Source: Nitrospinota bacterium
Lineage (GTDB): Bacteria; Nitrospinota_A; UBA7883; JADGGD01
Direction of reading: 5' to 3'
Assembly: GCA_015229165.1 (NCBI GenBank)
Contig: JADGCD010000014.1
Span: 1-19,273, forward strand
DNA length: 19,273 nucleotides
Numbering within the stretch: position 1 is the stretch's first letter; every line of letters begins with the position of its first letter. The notes below the pieces were generated by a model. That model did no database searches. It worked only from the letters and a program-made list of their open reading frames with translations, and had not been told where the DNA came from. Made by a program: the position numbers and the translations under genes. Below are positions 1 through 6,470 of this stretch, in pieces.

Positions 1-1099
1 GCTGGAGCGCCACGGCAATCCGTCCCCCCCCCCCCCCGCCGCCGGACGCGGCGATCTTCTGCGCGCAGGCTTCGTACTGCGTGGTCCCGCTCCCGGACAC
101 GTCAAACTCCACGTCGAGGGGGACATAGCCGTCGGCGTAAATCCGGCTGCTCCAGTGGCCGTCGGGGATGTGGCGGCTGGTCGACCGCTCCCCCTTGCCG
201 AAATAGAGCAACCCTTGCGTCTCGTCATACCGCGCAGGGCCCCCCGTCTGGGCCAGTCGGTAGCCGGGGACGTCGGGGCGGTTGGTCGGATCGGGGACGA
301 AGCGTCCGTCGTCCCCCAGATGGTAGGTGGTGATGTCGTAGCCGTCCTTCAGGGAGCAGACCGCCCGGGCGACGGCGTGGCCGGTTCCGCCGATGATGTT
401 GAAGATGATCTCGTCCCCCACCTCGTCGACCACCACGTTGCCGACGTTCTGGAGATGGTCCATCGCCCCCCGGAAATTGGAGGCCTCGAAATCCTTCTCC
501 GCCCGGTTGCGGGCCAGGGTCTCGCTGTTGATGAAGTCGGGATCGTACCGGGTCAGGTAGCGGGTCCGGGCGTCCACCCACCGCTGGCGGAGTTCGGTCT
601 GGGGGGTGGTGTCGAGGGCGTTGCCGATCTTCTTGGCCGCCGTGAAAAGGGCGATGATCGACAGGACGCCGACGGAGAGGGTGAGAGGGTCGAGCGTGGT
701 CGTCTGCCCTCCCCCCGCGCGGTGGCGTCCCGCTCCCTGCGCCGCGAGAGCCAGTTCGTTGGCGTAGAGGGAGCATGCCTGCCGGAACCCCTCGTCCGCC
801 ACCGGGGCGATGGCGGCCCCGGCCCGGTCGTGGGCGGCGTAGTCCTCCCGGTCGAGGGCGTCGAGGGCGTCCCGGGTCAGCTCCTTGAGGCGGCGCGTCT
901 GCGCGAAGAGTTGGGGAATGAGCCGGTTCTGCGCCCCCTGCAGCGTGGGGACATCCCCCGTGGCCGCCGCGCAGGCAAGGGACGTTCCGTCGGAAGTCTC
1001 ATTGGTCTTCGCCACGTCGGCGCAGGAGACGAGGAGGGGCTGGAAGGCGAGGAGGAAGGCCAGCAGAGCCGACGTGAAGAGACGATGTCCGACCCGCAT
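1..1099 (-). CDS. Predicted lipoprotein of unknown function, partial (3' end outside window)
   Basis: I do not recognise the family. The gene reads leftward from ATG at 1099-1097 and stays open to the window edge, giving at least 366 residues with no stop. The N-terminus is a lipoprotein signal: a basic start, a hydrophobic stretch and the lipobox LVSC with Cys26. With Ala at +2, outer-membrane sorting is plausible. A further hydrophobic segment lies near residues 140-156 (TLSVGVLSIIALF), followed by a charged, probably helical part (residues 165-215), so the mature protein may have a membrane-inserting helix. Residues 353-359 are seven glycines encoded largely by a run of 14 G. The shine-dalgarno is poor (GGGG about 8 bases upstream). 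A candidate promoter lies at 1125-1153. High GC matches the host genome. Start and signal are clear; function is unknown. Confidence 0.8.
   Translation of the reverse strand, partial: MRVGHRLFTSALLAFLLAFQPLLVSCADVAKTNETSDGTSLACAAATGDVPTLQGAQNRLIPQLFAQTRRLKELTRDALDALDREDYAAHDRAGAAIAPVADEGFRQACSLYANELALAAQGAGRHRAGGGQTTTLDPLTLSVGVLSIIALFTAAKKIGNALDTTPQTELRQRWVDARTRYLTRYDPDFINSETLARNRAEKDFEASNFRGAMDHLQNVGNVVVDEVGDEIIFNIIGGTGHAVARAVCSLKDGYDITTYHLGDDGRFVPDPTNRPDVPGYRLAQTGGPARYDETQGLLYFGKGERSTSRHIPDGHWSSRIYADGYVPLDVEFDVSGSGTTQYEACAQKIAASGGGGGGGRIAVALQ
24..37. repeat. Homopolymer C14 (G14 on the coding strand)
   Basis: Fourteen consecutive C on the plus strand fall inside the minus-strand lipoprotein gene, within its glycine run. 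As printed, the reading frame stays open on both sides (…AAS-Gly7-RIAVALQ). Runs of this length are prone to slippage in replication and to length errors in sequencing, so the frame beyond it should be treated with care. Confidence 0.9.
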
Positions 1100-1124
1100 G
1101 CGAGGCCCCCCGGAGGATGATTTC

Positions 1125-1153
1125 AAAGTAGCCCTCTCCCCCGACCTTTGCAA
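1125..1153 (-). promoter_or_regulatory. Candidate promoter for the lipoprotein gene
   Basis: On the minus strand TTGCAA (1153-1148) is followed after exactly 17 bases by TACTTT (1130-1125), about 26 bases before the ATG at 1099. The match to sigma-70 consensus is partial (4/6 and 3/6); the spacing is ideal. Confidence 0.35.
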
Positions 1154-1168
1154 GGGGATTGTCGGTGG

Positions 1169-1187
1169 GCGGGGGAAAGACCCCCGC
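1169..1187. terminator. GC-rich hairpin between the lipoprotein and TM2-like genes
   Basis: Perfect 7-bp stem GCGGGGG/CCCCCGC with a 5-base loop, 46 bases past the stop of the minus-strand TM2-like gene and just upstream of the candidate lipoprotein promoter. There is no T tract, so an intrinsic terminator is only one reading. Confidence 0.35.
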
Positions 1188-1232
1188 TTCCCCGCAAACG
1201 GCGCCGACAGGGGCGTCACCCCAACGCTGGTC

Positions 1233-1457
1233 TCACCCGGTGTAGATGTCGTTGGGGCGGGGCGCCTTGTTCCACGCGGTCCAGGCGGCGATGATGTGGC
1301 AGATCCATCCCAGCGTCCCGCCGCTCCCGACCCAGAGGCCGGGAGTCACGATAAGCCAGAAGATGCCCCGCAGGAACATGCCGTTGTAGATCTGCCCCGC
1401 GCCGGGGATGAAAAAACTGAGCGTCGCCGCGACGCCGGGGGAATGGAGCCCGTTCAT
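1233..1457 (-). CDS. Small TM2-like membrane protein
   Basis: A 74-residue protein. The part starting SPGVAATLSFFIPGAGQIYN resembles the TM2/DUF5683-type small membrane proteins, which share an SPxxAxxLSFFxPGxGQxYxG opening followed by two hydrophobic helices. Here the helices are about residues 8-24 and 30-62, with a glycine-rich turn (VGSGGTLG) inside the second hydrophobic part, and a short polar tail (NKAPRPNDIYTG). Function in this family is unknown. The frame is open much further upstream, but residues before this Met read as shadow of the plus-strand gene, so I start at ATG 1457. A weak GGAGA lies about 11 bases upstream. It is transcribed divergently from the gene at 1533 across a short shared promoter region. 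Confidence 0.75.
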   Translation of the reverse strand: MNGLHSPGVAATLSFFIPGAGQIYNGMFLRGIFWLIVTPGLWVGSGGTLGWICHIIAAWTAWNKAPRPNDIYTG

Positions 1458-1495
1458 CGTCTCTGTGTCTCCGTGTGGTTCGGGGGTCGTTCCCG

Positions 1496-1501
1496 TATAA
1501 T
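1496..1501 (+). promoter_or_regulatory. TATAAT -10 element upstream of the cNMP/rhodanese gene
   Basis: A perfect TATAAT stands 31 bases before the GTG start at 1533. I see no good -35 at 16-18 bases upstream. The complementary strand reads ATTATA here, so the region may also serve the divergent TM2-like gene. Confidence 0.4.
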
Positions 1502-1532
1502 AGGGCAACGCTACGACAAAAGGGAGTCCTCC

Positions 1533-2549
1533 GTGGGGATCGACAGCCACGCCGTCGCCCGGCGGCTGACGCAGCTTTACTATCCGTTCCGCCTGCTGAC
1601 CATGCCCCGGGCGGTGGAGGCGGTCCGCGCCATCCGCACCTTCGAGACGCTGGCGGGGGAATCGGTGACGCTGGTCGGCGGGAAAGGGCGCGACTACCTG
1701 TATGTGGTGGAGGGCGCCGTCACCCTGACGCACGATCTCTCCGACCCGGTGACGGCGGCGGCCGACGACGAGAACGACCACCCCCTCTTCCTCCCCCCCG
1801 CCCCCTACAAGGCCACCGTCAGCGTGGCGCAAGACGCGGTCTTCTGCGTGGCCGAGTCCCTCTCCTTCGACACGCTGATGCTTTGGGACGAGCTGACCCA
1901 CTGCGCCAGCGGCGACGCGGCCATCTGCGGACGGATGCAGGGGGTCCGGCAGGCGCTGGCCTTTTCGGTCCTGCCGCCGGAAGGGTGGCTGACAGCGTTG
2001 GGGCGGATGACCACCGTCGCGCTGGCCAAAGGGTCAGAGGTTGACGGTCAGCCCCCCTTGGCCATTCTGGCCGAAGGGAGCGCCACCGTCACCGACGGCG
2101 AGCGGAAGGTGATCCGGGAGCTAATGGCAGGCGACGTCTTCGGCGGCGCCATCGACCCGACGGCGAAACGGGTGGTCATGACCTCGGCGGGGACGGTCCA
2201 CCGGCTGGAGCGGGGGGCGTTTGACGCCATCGTGGCCGCCGGGCATGTGGCCGAGATCGAGCCCAACGACGCCGTTCTCCAGATCGACGCCGGGGCGAAG
2301 CTGCTCGATATCCGCTACGCCATGGAGCGGGAGGAGTCGGCCATACCGGGGTCGCTCTTCATCCCGCTGCACGACCTGCAGGAGCGGATGTGCGAGCTGG
2401 ACCCGGATATCACCTATGTCGTCTACTGCCGGTCGGGACGAAGGAGCAAGGCGGCGGTGGCCCTCATGGCCCGCGCCGGACGGGAAGGGGTCTCCCTGAA
2501 GGGCGGCATCATCGGCTGGCCGTTCGATATTGAAGGGGATACGTTTTGA
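1533..2549 (+). CDS. Cyclic-nucleotide-binding-like / rhodanese fusion protein
   Basis: A 338-residue cytoplasmic protein. Residues about 10-130 and 130-245 look like two cNMP-binding (cupin-like) folds: the first has TLAGESVTLVGGKGRDYLYVVEGAV, and the second has GDVFGG with a following run ending VHRLERGAFDAIV. Residues about 248-338 are a rhodanese domain, with LLDIR, a SAIPGSLFIPL segment and the active-site loop CRSGRR with Cys299, expected to carry a persulfide. The second nucleotide pocket is degraded: the usual FGE…PRxA is FGGAIDPTAKRV, so real cAMP or cGMP binding is doubtful. GTG at 1533 is chosen because AGGGAG sits 6 bases upstream and homology begins right after it; the open frame continues upstream but is unlike any protein. 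A TATAAT lies at 1496. The gene is followed after 24 bp by the nuclease-like gene. Confidence 0.85.
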   Translation: MGIDSHAVARRLTQLYYPFRLLTMPRAVEAVRAIRTFETLAGESVTLVGGKGRDYLYVVEGAVTLTHDLSDPVTAAADDENDHPLFLPPAPYKATVSVAQDAVFCVAESLSFDTLMLWDELTHCASGDAAICGRMQGVRQALAFSVLPPEGWLTALGRMTTVALAKGSEVDGQPPLAILAEGSATVTDGERKVIRELMAGDVFGGAIDPTAKRVVMTSAGTVHRLERGAFDAIVAAGHVAEIEPNDAVLQIDAGAKLLDIRYAMEREESAIPGSLFIPLHDLQERMCELDPDITYVVYCRSGRRSKAAVALMARAGREGVSLKGGIIGWPFDIEGDTF

Positions 2550-2573
2550 TGAACCGGAAGCAAGGAAACATAC

Positions 2574-3749
2574 ATGAGTCTGATTGAGTTGTGGAAAAGC
2601 GGCAAAGACCAAATCACCGGTAAGCGGCTTCAACAGATAATTGCGTTTGCTGGCGATGGCAAGCTTGCAGATGGAAATTCAACTTCCACCGAATTTAGAG
2701 AATTCCTTTCTGTTGTCCCAACCGCTTTGCTTGTCAATTTTTCGAATCAATGCCTTGAAGGGTCATTCCAAGATTCGGGATTTGTCCTTCAAGATATAGT
2801 CAACGAAATTGGCCGACGGCTCGATTTTACTGTTCAAGATGGACTATATAGAGGAAGAAGAGGCGTTGTAGGTTTCGATGGGCTATGGACGACTAATGAG
2901 GGTGACACCGTACTTGTCGAAATCAAAACAACCGAAACCTATCAGATTAATTTGGACACCATTGCAGATTACAGGAAGCGCCTCATCGCCGAAAGGGAAC
3001 TCGACGGAGAAAAGAGTTCGATTCTGCTTGTTGTTGGACGTCTTGACACGGGGGGGTTGGAAGCACAAATTCGAGGATCAAGGCACGCATGGGATATTCG
3101 ACTCATCAGCGTCGAAGCGTTATCCAATCTTCTCAATATCAAGCAAGAACTTGACGACCCTCTTGTCTTTTACAAAATTCAACAGATATTAAAGCCGAAG
3201 GAATACACAAAGCTAGATGACATAATCGATTTGGTCTTCTCGACAAAGGAAGACCTGAAAGCTCTCGACAATCATGAAGAAGCTGAGGAAGAGAGCCAAG
3301 GGGAAGAAGCTATAGAGAGGGAGCAATACGTATCGTTCCACGAAGAATGCATAAAAAAAGTTAGCGACTTCTTAGGACTAGAGCTTCTTCAGGAATCAAG
3401 GGTGACCTTTGCAACTCCAGACAAGACCGTAGCTGTTATTTGCAGCGTTTCAAAAGAATACGCTCGAAGCAAGGGACCACATTACTGGTTCGCATTTCAC
3501 CCCCATCAACAGGAAAGGCTACAAAAAGCTGAGAAAGGATACCTAGCCCTCGGTTGCGGCTCATCCGCGCAGACAGTATTAATCCCCATAGAAAGGTTAA
3601 ACACCTTTATTGATGCATTGCATCAAACTAATCGAAATGGGCGCTCATATTGGCACCTAAAAATAAGCAAAGAAAACAAGAAGATATACATCAACACCAA
3701 GTCCGGCAGGGACGAAATCACAATTTCAGAGTACCTTATTCCCGCTTAA
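2574..3749 (+). CDS. Orphan PD-(D/E)xK nuclease-like protein, AT-rich
   Basis: A 391-residue protein I cannot place in a named family. A restriction-type nuclease core is suggested by GFDGLW (Asp102), then VLVEIKTT with Glu116 and Lys118: the D-x13-E-x-K pattern of PD-(D/E)xK enzymes, with Glu77 in a preceding helix. Residues 225-250 are an acidic linker. Residues about 252-391 form a separate domain with PHYWFAFHP and GYLALGCGS, possibly a DNA- or substrate-reading module (inference only). No methyltransferase, helicase or other defence partner is adjacent. AAGGAA lies 6 bases before ATG 2574. Base composition is clearly lower in GC (about 45% by eye) than in the flanking genes, and codon use differs, which points to horizontal acquisition. 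Its stop TAA (3747-3749) overlaps the stop of the convergent transporter gene. The nuclease assignment rests on motifs only. Confidence 0.8.
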   Translation: MSLIELWKSGKDQITGKRLQQIIAFAGDGKLADGNSTSTEFREFLSVVPTALLVNFSNQCLEGSFQDSGFVLQDIVNEIGRRLDFTVQDGLYRGRRGVVGFDGLWTTNEGDTVLVEIKTTETYQINLDTIADYRKRLIAERELDGEKSSILLVVGRLDTGGLEAQIRGSRHAWDIRLISVEALSNLLNIKQELDDPLVFYKIQQILKPKEYTKLDDIIDLVFSTKEDLKALDNHEEAEEESQGEEAIEREQYVSFHEECIKKVSDFLGLELLQESRVTFATPDKTVAVICSVSKEYARSKGPHYWFAFHPHQQERLQKAEKGYLALGCGSSAQTVLIPIERLNTFIDALHQTNRNGRSYWHLKISKENKKIYINTKSGRDEITISEYLIPA

Positions 3750-4645
3750 CCCCTCCTCCACCAGCTCGCCATGGCGGAGCCGGAGAGGTTGTGCCAGACG
3801 GAGAAGACGGCTCCGGGCAAGGCGGCCATGGGGGTGAAGTGTTTCACCGCCAGCGCCACGGCAAGGCCGGAGTTCTGCATCCCTACCTCTATCGCCAGCG
3901 TCCGGCAGACGGCTTCGGGGTAGCCGAGCCGTCGGGCGGCGCCGTAGCCTGCGGCCATGCCGATGAGATTGTGCAACGCCACCGCCACGGCCACGGTCAT
4001 CCCCATGTCGGCCAGCCGCTCCCGGTTGAGCGCGACGATGATGGCGATGATCAGCACGATGCCCCCCACCGACACCGCCGGGAAGAGTTCCGCCAACGGG
4101 GCCAGCCGCCGCCCCCCTACCCTGTTCAGCGCGACCCCCGCCGCCACCGGCAGAAGCACCACCTTCGCCACGTCGATCATCATCCCCCAGAAGGGAACCT
4201 CGACGCTCTGCCCCAGATAGAGCCACGTCAGCGCGGGTGTCAGGACCACCGCCAGCAGCGTCGAGACGGTGGTCAGGGTGATGGAGAGGGCCACGTCCCC
4301 TTTCGCCAGCCAGGTAATGACGTTGCTGGCGGTCCCTCCAGGGGCCGTTCCGACGAGGATCATCCCGGCCGTCAACTCCGGCGGGAAAGCGAACGCCGTT
4401 GCCACCACAAACGCCGCCAGCGGCATGACCAGATACTGCAACGCCACCCCCACCGCCACGATCCGGGGGCGGGCGACAGCCTGCGCGAAGTCGGCCACAC
4501 TGAGCGTCATCCCCATGCCGAACATGACCAGGCCCAAAAGGGGGACGATGGCCCCTTTCCACGGGACGAACAGGCCGGGGACCGCAAAGGCCGTAGCCGA
4601 CAGCAGGAGCGCCCACAGGGGAAAAAGGAGGATGAGGGTCCGCAT
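3746..4645 (-). CDS. Bile acid:sodium symporter (BASS) family transporter
   Basis: A 299-residue inner-membrane protein with about nine to ten hydrophobic helices. It belongs to the BASS family (YocS/PanS-like), which moves organic acids such as bile acids or pantoate with sodium. Family marks are FGMGMTLSVADF (residues 42-53), GTAPGGTASNVITWLAKGD (99-117), which forms the discontinuous helix and sodium site, and EVGMQNSGLAVALA (253-266). The substrate cannot be told from sequence. The frame is open upstream to 4780, but I start at ATG 4645 because AGGAAG lies 6 bases before it and a promoter-like TTGCGT-17-TATGCT overlaps the earlier ATG at 4672. It is divergent from scpA. Its stop (3748-3746) shares the palindrome TTAA with the stop of the convergent nuclease-like gene. 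Confidence 0.9.
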   Translation of the reverse strand: MRTLILLFPLWALLLSATAFAVPGLFVPWKGAIVPLLGLVMFGMGMTLSVADFAQAVARPRIVAVGVALQYLVMPLAAFVVATAFAFPPELTAGMILVGTAPGGTASNVITWLAKGDVALSITLTTVSTLLAVVLTPALTWLYLGQSVEVPFWGMMIDVAKVVLLPVAAGVALNRVGGRRLAPLAELFPAVSVGGIVLIIAIIVALNRERLADMGMTVAVAVALHNLIGMAAGYGAARRLGYPEAVCRTLAIEVGMQNSGLAVALAVKHFTPMAALPGAVFSVWHNLSGSAMASWWRRG

Positions 4646-4667
4646 GTCGATCTTCCTGAAAAGATGA

Positions 4668-4696
4668 AGCATAGCCCGACCGCCTGGCCAACGCAA
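4668..4696 (-). promoter_or_regulatory. Candidate promoter for the BASS transporter
   Basis: On the minus strand TTGCGT (4696-4691), a 17-base spacer and TATGCT (4673-4668) precede the chosen start at 4645 by 22 bases. It lies back-to-back with the scpA promoter. Confidence 0.45.
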
Positions 4697-4716
4697 TCGC
4701 CCCTCTCCCTCTTTCA

Positions 4717-4746
4717 TTGGCGTCGGCGACACTGGAAAGCTATAAT
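4717..4746 (+). promoter_or_regulatory. Promoter of the scpA operon
   Basis: TTGGCG (4717-4722), an 18-base spacer and a perfect TATAAT (4741-4746) lie 27 bases before the scpA ATG. This is the best sigma-70-like promoter in the window. It predicts a leader of only about 20 bases, in which I see no clear Shine-Dalgarno. Confidence 0.65.
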
Positions 4747-4773
4747 ACCCGCTTCCCAAACAGTACCGTGGCA

Positions 4774-5649
4774 ATGGCATACAAGATCAAGCTCGACGTG
4801 TTCGAGGGGCCGCTGGACCTCTTGCTCCACCTCATCCGTGAGAGCCAAGTGGACATCTACGACATCCCCATCTCGACCATCACCGAGCAGTACCTCGAAT
4901 ACCTCGACATCATGCAGGATCTGAACCTGGAGATCGCCGGGGAATACCTGCTGATGGCCGCCACGCTGACCTACATCAAGTCGAAGATGCTCCTGCCCAA
5001 GGTGGAGAGCGACGACGAAGAGACCGACGAGTTCGACGGCGAAGACCCGCGCGACATGCTGGTCCAGAAGCTGATCGAGTACAAGAAGTTCAAGGAAGCC
5101 GCCCTGAAGCTGCGGGAGCGGGAGCTGGATCAGGCGCAGGTCTTCACCCGCACCCCCTCGGAGGCCGACATGCCGGGGGAGGCAGACCTCCTGCTGGAAG
5201 TGTCGGTGCTGGAGCTGCTCCGCTCGTTCAAGAAAATCCTCGACCGGCTCGGCGACAAAGCCAAGCGGTTCAACCTGACGCTGGAAGAGATCTCGGTCAC
5301 CGACAAGCTCAACGAGATCATGGAGCGGCTGGAGAGCCGGGAGTTCGTCACCTTCGACTCCCTCTTCGCCTCGGCCCGCAACCGGATGGAGGTGATCGCC
5401 ACCTTTCTGGCCACGCTGGAGTTGGTGAGGCTCAAGCTGATCAAGGCCCACCAGTCCCGCGCCGGGGGGGAACTGTTGATCTACAAGGTGGCCGACGCCT
5501 CTGAGACCTTCACCGAGTCGGACTTCGACCGACCCGCCGATATCGACGACGATCTGGCCCATGCCCCCGACGAGCCGGACGACGATACTCACCCCCAGCC
5601 GTCCGCCGCCGACGCGGAGGACTCCACCGCTCCTGAAGGAACCGACTGA
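4774..5649 (+). CDS. scpA: Segregation and condensation protein A (kleisin)
   Basis: ScpA (291 residues) is the kleisin subunit that bridges the SMC ATPase heads and recruits ScpB in chromosome condensation. The N-terminus has the family signature FEGPLDLLLHLIRE (residues 10-23), then DIPISTITEQYLEYL (30-44) and YLLMAATLTYIKSKMLLP (58-75). The middle is an acidic linker (DDEETDEFDGEDP), followed by helical segments and the C-terminal winged-helix part (FDSLFASARNRMEVIATFLATLEL). The extreme C-terminus (about 45 residues) is an Asp/Pro-rich disordered tail. ATG 4774 is used since MAYKIKLDVFEGPLDLLL matches normal ScpA starts; an upstream in-frame GTG (4768) is possible, while the ATG at 4718-4720 lies inside the -35 element. 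It is the first gene of an operon with scpB and rluB. Confidence 0.96.
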   Translation: MAYKIKLDVFEGPLDLLLHLIRESQVDIYDIPISTITEQYLEYLDIMQDLNLEIAGEYLLMAATLTYIKSKMLLPKVESDDEETDEFDGEDPRDMLVQKLIEYKKFKEAALKLRERELDQAQVFTRTPSEADMPGEADLLLEVSVLELLRSFKKILDRLGDKAKRFNLTLEEISVTDKLNEIMERLESREFVTFDSLFASARNRMEVIATFLATLELVRLKLIKAHQSRAGGELLIYKVADASETFTESDFDRPADIDDDLAHAPDEPDDDTHPQPSAADAEDSTAPEGTD

Positions 5650-5651
5650 CC

Positions 5652-6470
5652 GTGGATCGAGAGCAGCTCAAAGCCATCCTTGAAAACGTCCTCTTCGTGG
5701 CCGACAGCCCGGTCCCGGCGGAGCGGCTGACCTCCCTCTTCGAAGGGGGCGTCACCGCCGAAGAAATCGCCGAGGCGCTGGCCTCGCTGCGGGACGACTA
5801 CGACGGACGGGCGCTCCAACTGGTCGAAGTGGCCGAAGGGTGGCGCATCCAGACCCGGGGGGAGTACGCCGAGTGGATCACCCGGTTCTTCAAGATCGAA
5901 AAGGGCGCCCGCCTTGGCCGCGCGGCCTTGGAGGCGCTTGCGATCATCGCCTACCGCCAGCCGATCACCCGGGCGGAGGTGGACGAAATCCGGGGGGTCG
6001 ATTCCGGCGCGGCGCTGCGCGGCCTCATCGACAAGGGGCTGGTCAAGACCATGGGGCGTCGCAAGACCCCGGGCCGCCCCATGATGTACGGCACCACCAA
6101 ACGGTTCCTCGAATACTTCGGCCTGGCCCGCCTCGGCGACCTCCCCACCATGGACGAGTTCGCCGCAGAGCTGGCCGACGGTCTGCCGGGCGCCGACGAC
6201 GGGCAGGAGCGGATCGACTTCGATTACGAAGCCGGAGCCGCCGCGCCGGAGGAGGATCTGACCGACGGGACCACGCAGGCGCCCGTTCGCGAACGGGGCG
6301 AAGAGATCGACGAATCCATCGGCGCGGAGTTCGACGAGCCGGAAGAAGACGACGCCCCCGACGGCGCCGTTGACGAAGCATACGACGACGCGGGCGCCAA
6401 CGAGGCCCCGGTCGGTTACGACGATCGCGACAGCGAAGAACAGGATACGGATGAGCGCCCGACAGACTGA
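5652..6470 (+). CDS. scpB: Segregation and condensation protein B
   Basis: ScpB (272 residues) dimerises and binds the ScpA linker, stabilising the SMC-kleisin ring. Residues about 1-160 form the two winged helices: LKAILENVLFVADSPVPAERL near the start, then the hallmark LGRAALEALAIIAYRQPITRAEVDEIRGVDS (about 83-113), LIDKGLVKTMGRRKTPGRP and the TTKRFLEYFGLARLGDLP ending. After residue 175 comes a very acidic tail of nearly 100 residues (runs of Glu, Asp and Gly) without a recognisable fold, longer than in many ScpB proteins. The start is GTG 5652, 2 bases after the scpA stop; AAGGA lies 11 bases upstream inside scpA, so translation is probably coupled. The 3' end overlaps rluB by 20 bp. Confidence 0.96.
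   Translation: MDREQLKAILENVLFVADSPVPAERLTSLFEGGVTAEEIAEALASLRDDYDGRALQLVEVAEGWRIQTRGEYAEWITRFFKIEKGARLGRAALEALAIIAYRQPITRAEVDEIRGVDSGAALRGLIDKGLVKTMGRRKTPGRPMMYGTTKRFLEYFGLARLGDLPTMDEFAAELADGLPGADDGQERIDFDYEAGAAAPEEDLTDGTTQAPVRERGEEIDESIGAEFDEPEEDDAPDGAVDEAYDDAGANEAPVGYDDRDSEEQDTDERPTD

Noticed and set aside
155..1120. Long plus-strand open frame (321 residues)
   Set aside because: It lies opposite the minus-strand lipoprotein gene, which has a proper signal peptide; the plus frame is low-complexity Gly/Arg/Val-rich shadow.
3650..4924. 424-residue plus-strand open frame bridging the nuclease-like gene and scpA
   Set aside because: It is antisense to the BASS transporter and rich in His/Arg/Gly/Pro, with no family features.
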